64,000 nt of DNA from Bolinopsis microptera (taxonomy: Eukaryota > Ctenophora > Tentaculata > Lobata > Bolinopsidae). Below the pieces are notes generated by a model. It worked only from the letters and a program-made list of their open reading frames with translations, was not told the DNA's origin and did no database searches. The position numbers and the translations under genes were made by a program. How positions within the stretch are numbered: position 1 is the stretch's first letter; every line of letters begins with the position of its first letter. Where the stretch lies: positions 15,290,169 to 15,354,168 of the forward strand of contig NC_087072.1 in assembly GCF_026151205.1 (NCBI RefSeq). Reading direction: 5' to 3'. Shown one piece after another: positions 9,875 to 22,169 of this stretch.

Positions 9875-9993
9875 CTCTCTTATCAGTTCAGAAGCGGGTT
9901 TAAAGGACGGTAGACGGCGTTGTAAGATAAAGTTCAACACCAGCTGTTTCCTGCAGACGCTCACTGCGTTCTTCTTATCAGCCGGGGCTTCAT
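9875..9993 (+). repeat. Conserved 3'-flank block of the galectin units (copy 1)
   Basis: A block around GACGGCGTTGTAAGATAAAG and CAGCTGTTTCCTGCAGACGC follows the last galectin exon here and recurs at about 29695-29815, 45005-45125 and 49475-49600. It marks the 3' end of each duplicated unit and could be 3' UTR or downstream flank. The 9543-9874 stretch before it is homologous to 43971-44190 and holds no gene. Confidence 0.7.
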
Positions 9994-10429
9994 GGTTCTT
10001 TAAACACGAAGTAATACAGCCGTTAACTCAGTGGCTAATTATTACAATGTTAACGCGTCCACGACTAGGAGCAGGACACGTACATCGCCTGGACACGTAC
10101 ATCGCCTGGACACCGGACACCACTCTTATCCCAGCACATCTGCACTGCAACGTGACGTCACAGCAACATCGCAATACGTATCTAACTAAGACTCTAAGCA
10201 GACTTCAGCAAGGAGGGCACTTCGATTCGAGCACGGGAGATTTCCCACGGACTTTACTCTGTTATTGAATAGACTCTTTACTCCCATTTTTATCGTCTTG
10301 AAATTATACTAATTGTCAACGTTTCTTTTATTTGTATTTTATCCAACTGTCTTAATTGTTCAACGTAAGACATGACCTAAAATTAATAGCCTATAAACAG
10401 GTCATTTATAATACTTGGAACTTCAGGTT

Positions 10430-10768
10430 TTGACTTGTATATCTGGTGATTTTAGAAAAATATTTTCTTACTCTTTTATTATGTTGTCCTCTTATCTTAT
10501 GAAGTTGTACTATTTAGCAAATTAAGTCTTACTTTTCAACAAACATTTTCTATAATGTAAACTATGCGAGTCGTATAAATATTTCGGAGTACATCGTGGA
10601 ATAAAATAATGATCTGCTTCCCGCAAAATATTTGTGTCGCCGAGAGTGACTACCTTTGATGAGGGACAAACAGATTGAGTAATTAATATATAACCCAGAG
10701 GCACATATTTATAGTGAACTGATTGTTTTGTCTCCCCACTGTGAAATACTTTGTAATAACTTATTGAG
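10430..10768 (+). promoter_or_regulatory. Promoter/5' UTR of galectin gene 1
   Basis: The 340 bp before the ATG at 10769 are repeated before the other signal-peptide exons (36760-37042 and 45180-45581) and, without a signal exon, at 31660-31900 and 49700-49950. A TATA-like TATTTATAG lies at 10706-10714, about 55 bp before the ATG, and is kept at the same distance in gene 3. Conservation across paralogs supports a promoter role; the start site is inferred. Confidence 0.55.
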
Positions 10769-10823
10769 ATGAGAAGCCTCCACCTTGTCCTTGGTCTGGG
10801 ATTTATCGGACTTATCTTGGGTG
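10769..10823 (+). CDS. Galectin gene 1, exon 1: signal peptide
   Basis: ATG followed by a short hydrophobic segment MRSLHLVLGLGFIGLILG and a GGT G|GTAAGT donor, phase 1. It is nearly identical to the first exons at 37043 and 45582. All downstream exons of the family that could join it begin in phase 1, so it can serve either the PAN exon at 22170 or the galectin exon directly. The protein is therefore directed to the secretory pathway, unlike classical galectins. Confidence 0.75.
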
Positions 10824-10867
10824 GTAAGTAATTAACCACTTGTATGTTTATAGGTTATATTTCCCCA

Positions 10868-11085
10868 ACCGTGCGTTAACCGTGCGTAAACCGTGTCTTA
10901 AGCGACCATAATGGTTGCTTATGGGCAGTTTGTGCGTTAACCGTGCGTTAACCGTGCCTTAACCGTGCGTTAACCATGCGTTAACCGTGCGTTAACCGTG
11001 CCTTAAATGACCGTGCCTCAACCGTGCCTTATGTAACCCTTGCGCCTTAATCGTGCCTTAACCGTTCCTTAACCGTGCGTAGCTA
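10868..11085. repeat. 11-bp minisatellite (GTGCGTTAACC)
   Basis: About 18 degenerate copies of an 11-bp unit, GTGCGTTAACC/GTGCCTTAACC, lie just inside intron 1 of gene 1. Confidence 0.85.
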
Positions 11086-12650
11086 CATTACCGAATTGCC
11101 GGAAAAAGCAGCGAGCGAATGTTTTGAAAGATGTAATGAAAAAGCAAATTTAATCGATTGTTTGCTGGAGTGATACCGAAAGTTTTGAGCCAATAATATA
11201 CAGAATGTTTAGAATGATATAGAATGATAATAATATGAAACATAATACATATGGGTCTGGGAAAAATAAAAATTCGGCCGGACACTTAAGTAAGCCAAAT
11301 CTCCAGTCGAGTTTTTATTGAAGCTTACTTAATTAAAAGCCCTGAATAAGTAAATGAATTTTCTATCATTATAATTTTCTTCCCTGAAAGTGGAAAGCCA
11401 GAATGTAAATGAATCATGCGTAAGAATTCCAATGTGTTTCCATAGGTTTACAAGAGTTATCAGTGGATAAATGCTGATAAACAACTGAACCCAGGTCATA
11501 TTACCATTGCTCCGAAATACGACAACTGAACCCAAATCTTTGTAGATCAGATTTTCAGGTTAGTTTGATGGCCAGCCTTGGCTCCGATCTCATGAAATCT
11601 AATGCATTAGGAGGGCCTGCAAAGGTTAGGATCTCGTGCATACGGTCGGATCTTGATGGTTTATGAGCATTGGATCGCATCCTTTTTGGCACACTTCGTG
11701 AACACTTACGCTAATTGTTAGATCAGATCTCACCTGTCACCTATAATTAGTACGCTTGTTATACAGCTCGGATGCCACGATCAATGCACAACTACAAAAG
11801 AAAGATAGTGGTCACAGTATCGAATCATAGGTGTCTTCAGCAATCAGCAAGTACATCAACGGACAAAAAAGAGCTCAACTATACTTCTGAACACAGACGG
11901 TTTTCTTTATACACGTAGAAAGGATTGAGGCAGAGGTTACCTGGGGCCCTCAGGCGATCATGTTCATAATAGGCGGAATGACAGGCTGAGCGCGGCCCAG
12001 TAAGCCTCGAGGTACCCCAACTAGATCTACCTGGAGATGCCAGAAGTACAGAATCAAGAAATTTATTGCTCATAGTCATGTATTTCTTGACCATGGAGAT
12101 CAATGTATCACGTCGTGACCCCCATCGTCGTTTCACTATAGTGGAACCCCTGTAGAGTTTCTACGATACAGGGGGAGCCGCGCACTCGTGCGCGGCGGGT
12201 CATACAACGTATGACAAGGAGATCAGTCGCTGATGCTCGGTACGGGTAACGTAAACTTATTTGCCTGGATCCCCATCATTCGAAAAGAGTGTTGTAGATA
12301 CTCCCATCGATGAGTCACATCAATTCAACCATAGAGCTAAAATAATATTATATATTAATAAAAGAGCACTACAAGTACAAAAGTCACGCTCCGAAAATTC
12401 AAGATTACGTTGTGGTATATCAATAACAACACAATTATTTCCAACTCATTCGGTAGTTGAATAATCATTACCGTTATAATAGCAGTATAGACCTATGCAG
12501 TTGCTCCCTGTTAGCGTCCACGTGCACCCTCTCAGTTTCTTATTTGATCTCATGCAGATGCACTTGCAGCAGAGGTGTTGACCAGAGTAACAGGTCACTT
12601 TTAGAACAGTGATTATTGAACGTATGATAGATAACAACCGATACTATAGC
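11086..12650. other. Intron sequence of galectin gene 1, no gene recognised
   Basis: Short ORFs here have no recognisable protein content. A GC-richer patch at 12170-12215 contains GCGGGTCATACAACGTATGA, whose reverse complement occurs near 31620-31640, so it is part of a dispersed repeat. A segment at 11978-12000 resembles 54297-54325. Confidence 0.4.
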
Positions 12651-12654
12651 AGTG

Positions 12655-12878
12655 GATCTAAATATCACCTGGTCAAACCCGGGGTGAAAGATTTACATTA
12701 AGCGTCCCGACAGCTCCTGGCACATGGTAGAACCTGGTTAGCACGGGAAATTGGGTCAAACTTAACCCTAATTTTCATGTCCTCCAGGAGCTCCATCAGA
12801 CGTTAGCCACAAGGCGGACGTAGCCTCCTTGCTAATCCGGGGAGGTAGAGTGAGCGCCCTCGACCAAAAAAAAAAAAA
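12655..12878 (+). repeat. Possible SINE or retroposed copy with poly-A tail
   Basis: This GC-richer 220-bp segment ends in a 13-nt A run (12866-12878). The stretch GGTAGAGTGAGCGCC just before it resembles a tRNA A-box region, but no full A/B-box pair in the right order could be set out. Tentative. Confidence 0.3.
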
Positions 12879-12984
12879 CGTCCTCCTGTAGGTTTTACTT
12901 TATGAATTTACAAAATTCGCCAGTGTAATTATAGTATGGTGACACTTGAAAGTCACGAACTTAAGTTGCTCAAAGCTATATTAA

Positions 12985-13085
12985 GATTAGGGTTACTAAC
13001 CGATATTATCGAGAACAATTTCCCAAAAATCGTTATCGATTACCACGACAATTTTCGAGGATTATCGCGATAATCACTACTACAA
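12985..13085. repeat. Terminal repeat of a dispersed element (TTATCGCGATAAT family)
   Basis: It begins TTAGGGTTACTAACCGATA and contains the palindrome TTATCGCGATAA. The same words occur at 21385-21420 and, inverted, at 21998-22035 (TTAGGGTTGCCATTATCGG on the minus strand). They appear to be terminal inverted repeats of a DNA element family; both copies flank LINE fragments. Confidence 0.5.
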
Positions 13086-13231
13086 CTATGTCGGAACTAA
13101 GTCCGATCTACGCCAGATAACCCCCTCTATATATCCCTGTCCCGCAGAGGGTTCGCAGTTCCTCTTTAGAGTTTGTCCCAACTTCCTTCAGTTACATAGT
13201 CATAGACATAAGACAAGTAGCTTTGTCTTGG

Positions 13232-13942
13232 TCAGCCTTGCTGTGCTCTATACCATGCGTAGGACGTAGGTTCCCATAAGACTAAGTGACTGGCAAGTAG
13301 CTCAGGATGTCGGATGCAGTGTCCCGCCATTTTTAATCTCCTGCTTCGTAACTTGTTTGACAGCCTTGGTAGGCTACCATACAAAGTTACATTGCTGACC
13401 TTGTCCTTCCATGAGATACCCAGCACCATACGCAACATCTTTGTGTATGTCCCGTCCAAACTTTTCTCTTGAGCCTTTGTCAGTGTCCAGGTTTCTGATC
13501 CGTAGAGCAGTACTGATTCACAAGCCGCTATGAACAATCTAATCTTGAGGCTCTTTGCGAGTTTGGATTTCCAGATATCCTTCAGTCTATGTAGGGCACA
13601 CCACGCTTTTCCCTTTTTAACCCTTATCTCCCTATCTGTGCTCTCAATCCAGGAGCCTAAGTAGATGAAATCATCCACATTTTCTATGGCTTCCCCGGAT
13701 CGACTTTGCAGGTCGCTAGATCGATCCTCCATATTCAGTGTAATGACCATGGTCTTGCCTTCGTTTATGTGTAGCCCCACGCTTGCTGCCGCCGATTCTA
13801 CTCTGAGCAGGAACTCGTTAGCCTTGTCCATGTCCTCAGATATAAGTGCTATATCATCTGCAAAGTCCACATCGGTGATGATCTTGGGCCCCACTTTTCT
13901 GCTTTTTCTACATTTGAGAGTGAGTACAAGTCGCTCAGCTTA
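13232..13942 (-). pseudogene. LINE reverse-transcriptase fragment (RTE/Dong-like)
   Basis: Minus strand reads ITDVDFADDIALI (catalytic YADD-equivalent), GLHINEGKTMVI, DFIYLGSWIESTDREI, ESVLLYGSETWTLT and LRSRRLKMAGHCIRH, the standard RT-palm to C-terminal blocks of RTE/L1-Tx/Dong-type LINEs. The frame opens near 13942, mid-RT, so the copy is 5'-truncated. It is a fragment without endonuclease, but has no stop in the part present. Confidence 0.8.
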
Positions 13943-14099
13943 ATCCGCGATAATCAACCAATTTTTATTATGGTAAAATGGCCAACATTTAACACATTTT
14001 TCGTATCTATTTGTCTGTTTGTAAAGTTAAACCCAGTGCTACTGCTATGTGCTAGCATAATTTGCAGTGTGATGGTATGTGCGTATGAATTTGTGGCAG

Positions 14100-14345
14100 T
14101 GAAAATTGAAATTTTGCGTTATCGCATTAGTCAGTGTAATAAGCGCCAAGCGCGAGCACAGAATTTTTTTTCTCCGATTGTACAAAATTTTATACCAATC
14201 TTTTAGTCAAGATGTAAATAATTTTTATCCACCGTGTAGCAATGTTAGCTCAGCGTTCATCAAGATTGCGATTTTTACGCCGCGCACTCGTCATACGCAT
14301 GAAAAAATCGAATCGACGATAGAAATCGAGCGCTATGCGCACATT
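14100..14345. repeat. Dispersed repeat, inverted partner near 20700-20910
   Basis: GTGTAATAAGCGCCAAGCGC near 14135-14155 is found reverse-complemented at 20880-20903 within similar flanking words. The pair is about 6.7 kb apart in intron 1 of gene 1. Confidence 0.5.
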
Positions 14346-14399
14346 ATTCGCTTCTCCACTGTTAATTTCTGGTTGATTTCATAAACGTTTTGTTTGAAA

Positions 14400-15090
14400 C
14401 TCTTGAAACCAAGAGTTGTCCACTATTTTATTGCAATTATCTACTTGAAGTTTCTTTTTATGTTATCAAACTGTTTAAAGTGGAATATTTTCTGTGCTTG
14501 ATTATACACTGTCATTACATGATAGGGCCTTGCTAAATGCTAATGTAAATTGGCAATTACAAATCACTTAAGTTTTCAAATCTATCGCTCAGGTTATGGC
14601 CTATCTTAAAGTTCAGCTGCTTGGTTAAATTAAAGCTGGGCACAAATATCATTTTTGCAAAGAATTCATTCAAAGACATATTAAAGTAAGTAAAGTAAGT
14701 AAGTACAGCACATAGCATATCCTAGCAGTATTGTTATTTACTTGATCTTTGATTTTATTCTGTGTTTCGGAGTTTTTGTTAAGTAGCAGGGTCCCCTGTG
14801 TTTTACTGACAAAATTAAGCCGCAAGTCTATGACTGCCTACCTCATTTTAATTTCATTTAAGAAGTATATAGAACTGTATGACAAAATATAATGTCTCTC
14901 TACTTTATCCGTTTACGTCTGACCGGTTGCCATTTTTCACTCTATGGTTATATACTTCTTTGTACATAATTCTGACAACAAATATAAAAGTGCCAAGTGG
15001 GTATCTATGTAATTTTCGTATCATTTTAAATTTGATGGTTACCTTCATACCCAAAGTTTAATGTTATATCTCACTGTACCAGTGTACCAT
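14400..15090. other. AT-rich intron sequence, nothing recognised
   Basis: No coding exon, RNA gene or repeat unit could be supported. Confidence 0.4.
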
Positions 15091-15094
15091 ATTC

Positions 15095-15129
15095 ATTAAC
15101 TTATAGCTTACTGTAAGCTATAAGTTAAT
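15095..15129. repeat. Perfect 17-bp-arm palindrome
   Basis: ATTAACTTATAGCTTAC and its exact reverse complement are separated by a single T at 15112. It is an isolated hairpin or a small palindrome insertion. Confidence 0.85.
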
Positions 15130-15479
15130 TATTACATATTATATGTTTTGATTTTATGTCCGGCCTATACTAGAAGGGTATTCTTCTAACAGTTTTAGAC
15201 TGACTTGAATGTCCTGCACACCAGTTTGAAGCTTCTTTAAATTATTTTTATTCTTATTGTATTGCTGTGTAAATTTAATTCTAATTCTAATTTATTTCTA
15301 ATTCTCACTTTAATTAATTCTCACTTCGTTACTTTTCATAATGAATGTTTTTGGCACATTAGAATGAGCAAATGAATCGGGAGAACTGCTTCCTTTGACT
15401 CTGTCAAGTAAGCACATTATTTCCAATGTGTTTGTTGTTTTGATAATCTTTCTTCGCTCTTATGAGTGGGACAATCATT

Positions 15480-16200
15480 TATTTTAATGATATTGTTGAC
15501 GAAGTGAGAATCTCCACTCAGTGTTTTTAAAACAATGAGTTGAGATTCTCAACTCAGTGTTGATATAACTCGGTTTCTGTTTGGAGTAAGGAACTAATTT
15601 TGGGCATCAGGCTGTTGAGTTTTTAGCCCAAAACCTATTTTTACGCTCTCGCGAGTAGCTAAAATCAAATTAACTCTGTTTCTGATTGGAGTATAAAAGA
15701 GCTGAATTTGGGCATTAAATCATCATATTTAGTAGAGCGTAATTAACTCCTCAGACTTCAGGTTAATGAGTTACTACTGTCATATGACCACACCCTTTTG
15801 AGCTCTCGCGAGTAACAATAACAGCACTTACAATCAAAATAACTCAGTTTCTGATTAGAGTAAGGAGTAAGGAGTAAGGAGCTAAACTTAGGCATTGAAG
15901 TGTTCTAAATTATCACATTGAGTGGGTAGAGAGTTATTTAAAAATCCTCAGACATCAGGTTATTGAGTTATAATACCCCAAAAACTTCTTACGCTCTTGC
16001 GAGTAGCAATTGACACATTTCATACTAAATTTTCATCTTGGACATGAAAGTGTTCAAAATCATCACATTAAGTGGGGTAGAGCATGGTTTTAAAGTCAAC
16101 ATGCTTTAGATTGTTGAGTTATTAGTCCATATCTTATTTTACGGATCATCACATTGAGTGTCGTAGAACATGGTAAAATCTTCAGACTTTATGCTGTTGT
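15480..16200. repeat. Degenerate tandem repeats of about 110-190 bp
   Basis: Words such as CTCGCGAGTA, AACTCAGTTTCTGATT, GGGCATTAA, CACATTGAGTG and TCAGGTTATTGAGTTA recur in the same order at uneven spacing (for example near 15568, 15674 and 15842), showing an old, decayed tandem array. Confidence 0.6.
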
Positions 16201-16375
16201 ATTTAAGAAAATATATGAAATGAAATGAGGTATTTATATCCCGCTCATATGATTAACCAAAAAAAACATGAACACAAGGAAGGTGGTTAACCATGTCAGA
16301 GCGGCTGACTGTGAGTGATGTGAGCAAATGTGTAAAAGTGAACAAAATTATAACTCATCATAAGGCAAATAATGT

Positions 16376-16998
16376 TTTAGTAAATTATATTAATATTATA
16401 AATCAAAATCTTATGATATTGTTATTATCTTAACAGTTACTGCTGTAACTTACAATTTTAAATTTGTATTCCTTGCATTCCTTGTATTCTTTGTATTCCT
16501 TGTATTCCTTGTATTCATTGTATTCCTTGTATTCCTTGTATTCCTTGTATTCCTTGTATTCCAGTACGTAATATAGGGTGTTTAAGCTGGTATTTCAATA
16601 TTTGCTCAATATTTGCTCAATTTTTACAGATATCATCAAGAGTATTGTGACAAAGTAAACTTATTTGTGCGACTGTATGATATTATCGTAATTCCCAGTA
16701 CTTCCAGATCATCAAGTAATCCTACTGCACTACTCAGCATTCCTTGTCAGGGTGCCCTAAACATTCCTCATATATTTTCTTAAATGCAACAGCATAAAGT
16801 CTGAAGATTTTAAAATAAAATTGAACAAATATTGAAATACCAGCTTAAACACCCTATATATTACGTACTGGAATACAAGGAATACAAGGAATACGAGGAA
16901 TGTAAATTTAAAATCTTAAGTTGCAACAGTAACTGACCTTAAGATAATAACAATATCATAAGGTTTTGATTTATAATATTAATATAATTTACTAAAAA
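16376..16998. mobile_element. Long-inverted-repeat (foldback) element with internal minisatellite
   Basis: Left arm 16376-16612 and right arm 16818-16998 are reverse complements over most of their length (for example AGGGTGTTTAAGCTGGTATT against its complement near 16845). The left arm contains an expanded 10-bp unit TTCCTTGTAT (about 16465-16561), reduced to three units in the right arm. The loop is about 205 bp. No ORF is present; non-autonomous element. Confidence 0.8.
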
Positions 16999-16999
16999 G

Positions 17000-19900
17000 A
17001 AAAAGAAAGATTTTGAAAATAAATATTTAGTTTACAGTCCCCCTGCTTAATCAATTAACACTAATACAACCACGCACCAGTCACATAAATTATTATGTGG
17101 TAGTAATACGTTTACAGTGTCATAATTGAAACATCTTATTACATGGTAAAAATAGGTTAATTTTGTCACAAAAAATATTATAACTCTGTTTGCTCCTTGC
17201 TGGAAGATAACCAGTTTGTCGAAATTTGTATGATGAAAAAGTTATATTGAATTCTAATAGAGGTATGGTGAACTTCAAAATAGGGCATGCATTGTTAATT
17301 TCGCCACATAATTTGTTGTGAAAGTTTGATAATTTTTCGTTCACATCCACATCCTTATTATTGTTGGAATTGATTAATACAAGAAATATAGTAGCCCATA
17401 CCAGTTTTCTGCATTAAATTTATATTGTTGAGGCACAAAATGGTAATTCTGTCACTTTTTTTGTGACTTTAAGGTAGCATTGTTAAACTTGAGGTTTGAT
17501 GTGCTGGACAGTGGACAATAATCTACCACTTATTTCTAAAAGAATATTGAAATCTAATAGAGGTATAGTTCTTCAAAATAAGGACAAGAAAGGTTGACTT
17601 CCTTACATCATTTTTTGACAATGTTAATATCAACTGTCCTCTCTTGGATCAATCTGACCGAACGTAAAACGAAGGCAATCGGTTTAAATCTCATATGAAA
17701 TATTTTCAGGTACTGATTCTATATAACGAGGTCTGATCGTCATCTTCTTACAGCGTTCGATGTCTGTGTAAAGGTAAAATGGTGATATCCTCTGGATCAG
17801 GCAGAGGTCGAGTGTTATCGGGATTAATACAGATTGATGATCCCGCTCGTCGGAGAAGATAAAGGCCTTGCTCAGCAATGGGTAGGGTTTGCAGTTTAGA
17901 TAGCCATGTGGCACGCTGCAACTAAATTATTCGAGATTCTTCTCGAATAATTTTCAAGACTTGATGTCAATTTATTATTGGAGAAAAAGAAGATTTACGA
18001 AGGTGAATAGATGCCAGGGTCGGATTGAGTTGACAAAGCTCAAGATGAAAAGGTAATTTAATACTCAGATCATAATGTTTTGTTGCATTTACCTAGAAGT
18101 TAATTGTTTTGGAAATATGCTGTGTAATAAAGGTTAGTAAGTTCTAAAGTTCTAAAAACATTGAATTAAAGTGGACGCCATCCTTTAGAGAAATTTAAAT
18201 TTATTACCCTCCCAACCTCACTTTAACTCTGTATGTTAATGTATTCTTGTGTAAAATTGTATTGATCCTGTTTGATGCGACAAGGAAAAATGCTCTTATC
18301 AGGAAATGAATTTACTCAACGTTTCAATGTAGCAACATCGTATTCATGATCTCAAATTATTTGTTATATGGTAGTGTTGAAAGTATTAAAATAGTATGTT
18401 AACAAGCATTTCGTTCTTGGAAAGAATTGGCTTATATCTCATAAACTAACGATGATTATTTCAATTCAATCAGGATAAGAAGATTAAGAAGCACAAGTTC
18501 AACTTCAACTTCAACTTCAACTTCAACTTGTTAGAACTGGAGAAAGAAGTACCACACCGTACTCAAAATCCAAACGAGATATCATTGATCTTATTGACGA
18601 GGAAGAAACAATGAAAGAACTGCAAGACTGCAAGAGCTCTTAGACAGCTCTCCCACAAAAAGTACAGCCAGCACAGACAGTTTTGCATATGCTGAAGTTG
18701 TTCACAAGGAATTTTTTGACTCATTGCTCTAAACCGAAACGATAACCATACATATCAATATCTTTAAAATCAGTATCTAGGACGTGTAAGGTTAGGTTTT
18801 ATATTTATTCGCATTTTGAGATATAACGGCCATTTCCACACTTAATAAATCTGTCGGAAATCCGAATTTATCTTACTGCAATCACTTGCTATATATCAGT
18901 TATCTGCGCTTATCGGCAACGAGCCGTTATATTATATTAATGCTTTTCAAACAAAGTTACAACGAATTCTTCATGTAGTACATCCTGGGTTTGGACAGGA
19001 TATGCCCATTTAAAATATTTCCATCACGTTACATTACATAATTCTCAATAAATATAATAAATTTGTAGTGTTGTAATTAGTTCAAAGTTTTAATCGGTCT
19101 CGCAGCTCTATTCTGTATTTGCCTCACTCATTTAAGAGTGAGCACACGACAGTATAATAAAAAGCAGACGACATGGCACCAATTTGGGGAGGACCAACTC
19201 CATTTCAACGGATCATACATCTTACATGATTATACATCTTAAACATCGTTTTTGATTTATTAGATTTGTTCCATTACATAAGCGATTAAACGGATAATAA
19301 TTGTACGTCATGTTGCCAGTTATGATAATCCAGGATAACTGCACTTGATAAAGGGAATAAAGGTCACTTTTCCTTAACATTTTAAAAGCTTGCACATACC
19401 GAGGTAATTTATGTAGTTAAAGTGGATACCTCCCGAACTACCGTAATTTAATATACTCAACGGGTTAAAAATCTTAAATACGTCCTTCGAGGTCACATTT
19501 CACAGGACAAAAAATGCCTACCCATTTTATTTTAATATTAATAAGTTATTTGAATATTAATAAGTCCGGCATCAACTTGAATTATTCTTAATATCATAAC
19601 TCGCAAGGTCTTGTGAAAGGATCAGGGAACGTATTTTAACTTAAACTTTATTACTGATATCTAACTGAGAAGGAAATCTGCTGTATTTTTGTTATAAATT
19701 TATTCGAATCATAGTACATATTATGAGTAATGGTTTTAAAAATATTTCTTATCTGATGATGTAATAAAATTGTTTACGAGAAACAAATGTTACATAAATG
19801 CTAACCAGTTTTGAGGGGTACAAATGAAGAGGACTTAAAGACTGTACATTTTTCACCGTTGATTAAAACTTACATCTATGGAATGATTAATAAGCAGCCG

Positions 19901-20260
19901 CAGTTAATATTATATTGACTGCTAGTAAAATAGACATTTTAACTTCAAAATTTTAAACTGTATAAGCATCTCTCGATTCGATTCGATTAAGGGTCTGATT
20001 TTATAGCTTCATATTCGATTTGAGCTTCATATATGACTGTTAATGACTGTACATATGTTTTAATTGAAATTAAGTTCAATCAAATGCAATCAAATGCGCC
20101 GTTTATTTTTGAAAACACAAAAATAGCAGAGAAATGCTCTCTTCCATTAGACATGTAACTTAAACTTCAGTTTGACCTCTGTACTGCTGTTACTGCTAGG
20201 AAGGCATTCTTTTTATTTTACGTACAAGCTATAAACAATAGCTTATTTTACGGATGTAGT
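17000..20260. other. AT-rich intron sequence of gene 1; one hexamer repeat
   Basis: No exon was recognised. 18499-18530 is a short (TTCAAC)n repeat of about five units. The small open frame at 18560-18660 (acidic, KELQDCK) could be a transposon scrap but is not assignable. The minus ORFs at 17120-17350 and 17684-17914 are not supported. Confidence 0.4.
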
Positions 20261-20266
20261 ATATCT

Positions 20267-20321
20267 AAGATTTTATCCAGTATGTATATATACAATAATT
20301 ATACATGCTGGATAAAATCTT
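20267..20321. repeat. 22-bp-arm inverted repeat
   Basis: AAGATTTTATCCAGTATGTA at 20267 onward pairs with 20300-20321 with one mismatch; the loop is 11 bp. Confidence 0.85.
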
Positions 20322-20984
20322 AAACTTAAACTTATGGCTCTGAACTTGTACTCACCGGCCTCACTATAGTTTAGCATGATTTAAGTAGATGATAAAGTTA
20401 GTAGCTAAAAAATAAGCATGAAACCTGCAAAAAGAAAAGGTTCGCCATTTTGTTGTTTGCTGAGAATAAGAACCATATGCTTTTAGCAAGAATTAGCGCT
20501 GGCGCGCGCGCCAAATTTATTATGTGTATGTAAAAAGTTGATGCGTTAACACTTTGATCTGAACGTGAACTCTTCGTAGCGCGGATCACTGGAATTTTCA
20601 TTTTGAAATATCTCGCATACCAATGCAGGAATTTATAATATGAAGGTGTAGGACTCATAACACATTGATGAGATAAATATTGGTATCAAAATTTTACCAA
20701 AAAACTCATCGGATGATGGCAAGAAAACGTTTTTACACATTGACAGTCAAAAACAAAAAAAATAATATCAGTGTCAAATTAAGCGAGTGAAAATTGCTAT
20801 ACGGTGGATTTCGATGTTTCCGTATCCCCCGCACACTTTAAAAAGCATATAAACGATATTTGGACAAAAAAATTCTGTGCTCGCGCTTGGCGCTTATTAC
20901 ACTGACTACATCTAGTAAGTAACTTGGAGGTTGTATGGTCAGACGTAGTTATTGTTGTTTATTGAAGCACGGAAAGGAACTCAG

Positions 20985-21180
20985 ACTGCAAACGAGACTA
21001 CAAAACCCGTTGGAGAATGGATCTCAATGTGCAGTATATTGGAGAGATATGACCAGATAACAGATGCAGTGCATGGAATTTTAGATGACTTGGAGCTAGG
21101 CTGGATGCAGGAGACACTGAGTTAGCTAAAGAAATTACCAAGACTCTCGCACCGTTCAAGACCATAGTTGGTTCGTGCGT
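20985..21180 (+). pseudogene. hAT transposase relic (low confidence)
   Basis: Conceptual reading with two frame changes gives TRW, then SMCSILERYDQITDAV, and later ELAKEITKTLAPFKT, resembling the 'TRWNS...ML.R' and 'L.Pfk..T' blocks of hAT/BED transposases. It is short and decayed. Confidence 0.4.
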
Positions 21181-21425
21181 CATTTTTTCGGGAAAAGTGC
21201 GTGAGATGTTCATTTTTCGTGCCTTAAAGTGCGTTAAAGTGTGTTCTCCGTTGGAACATTTATACAATTTAAACAACAGATCATGAAATATATTAGCAAG
21301 AAATTAAGTACAAAGGTTACAATGTTACATCTTAGCATAGGAGCATAATTCAAATATGCAGTGTGTATACAAATATTACTTGACAAATTTATAACCGATA
21401 TTATCGCGATAATTTTGAAAAATTA

Positions 21426-21818
21426 TTGATTATGACCCTGAGGGGTGATCTTATTGAAACCTTTAAAATAACGACGGGTAAAGTGGACTATGGACAAGAT
21501 CTTTTCAGGATATCACGTAGCGGTACCAAGATCCTAAAAGATAAAAGAGGAAATCAGGTCCTCAGTAACCGTGTTGCCAATTACTGGAACAAAGTACCAA
21601 GTTCGGTTAAAGAAGCCAGTTCAGTAGACGCATTCAAAGCTCGACTTCAATGTTATAAAAATGAACTGATAGCGAGTGGAGCATCGTCAAAGGGTCACTT
21701 CTGGGATCTCAGCGAAACCTTGATGTCAAAAATAAATACATGTGAGCATGATTCATATGCACATTTCATGTCTAATAACCCATTGATTGCTAAATACCGA
21801 GGAATCAATGTTTCTTGA
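21426..21818 (+). pseudogene. C-terminal LINE fragment (CR1/L2/Rex-like)
   Basis: MTLRGDLIETFKITTGKVDY and VLSNRVANYWNKVPSSVKEA match the 'RGDLIE.FKI..G' and 'F.NRVVN.WN.LP..VV.A' blocks at the end of CR1/L2/Rex-type LINE proteins. The fragment is 130 codons long and lies inside a DNA element marked by TTATCGCGATAAT-type ends at 21385-21420 and 21998-22035. Confidence 0.75.
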
Positions 21819-22169
21819 TTGTTAAATTCAGAACTACATGTTAACGTCCTAAAAATAATTAATCATTAAATGTTCCGGATAGGAACATTTTTCTTTTTGA
21901 TAATATTGTGCGAACTGCAATAGCGTAGAGTGCAGTTGGGTTTCAAGTTTTGTCGAGATGGCCATGTGGCCATAATCCTATTATTATTATTATTATATGA
22001 TCGCGATAAAAAATGTTGTACCGATAATGGCAACCCTAAATCGGACTAATGCTATTCTGATTCTTTGACTTTTTCTTTTACGTTTCCTTGCTTGAGTTTT
22101 AAATTATAAACTGCGATAAATATAATAGATATAGACACGGTACGCAAACTTATCTATATTCTATTTCAG

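Noticed and set aside
10868-11085. Regular short direct repeats considered as CRISPR
   Set aside because: Contiguous 11-bp tandem units without spacers in an animal genome; a minisatellite.
11879-12136. 85-codon minus ORF
   Set aside because: Random-looking sequence partly in a dispersed repeat.
14106-14384. 92-codon plus-strand ORF
   Set aside because: Overlaps a dispersed repeat and has no recognisable composition or motif.
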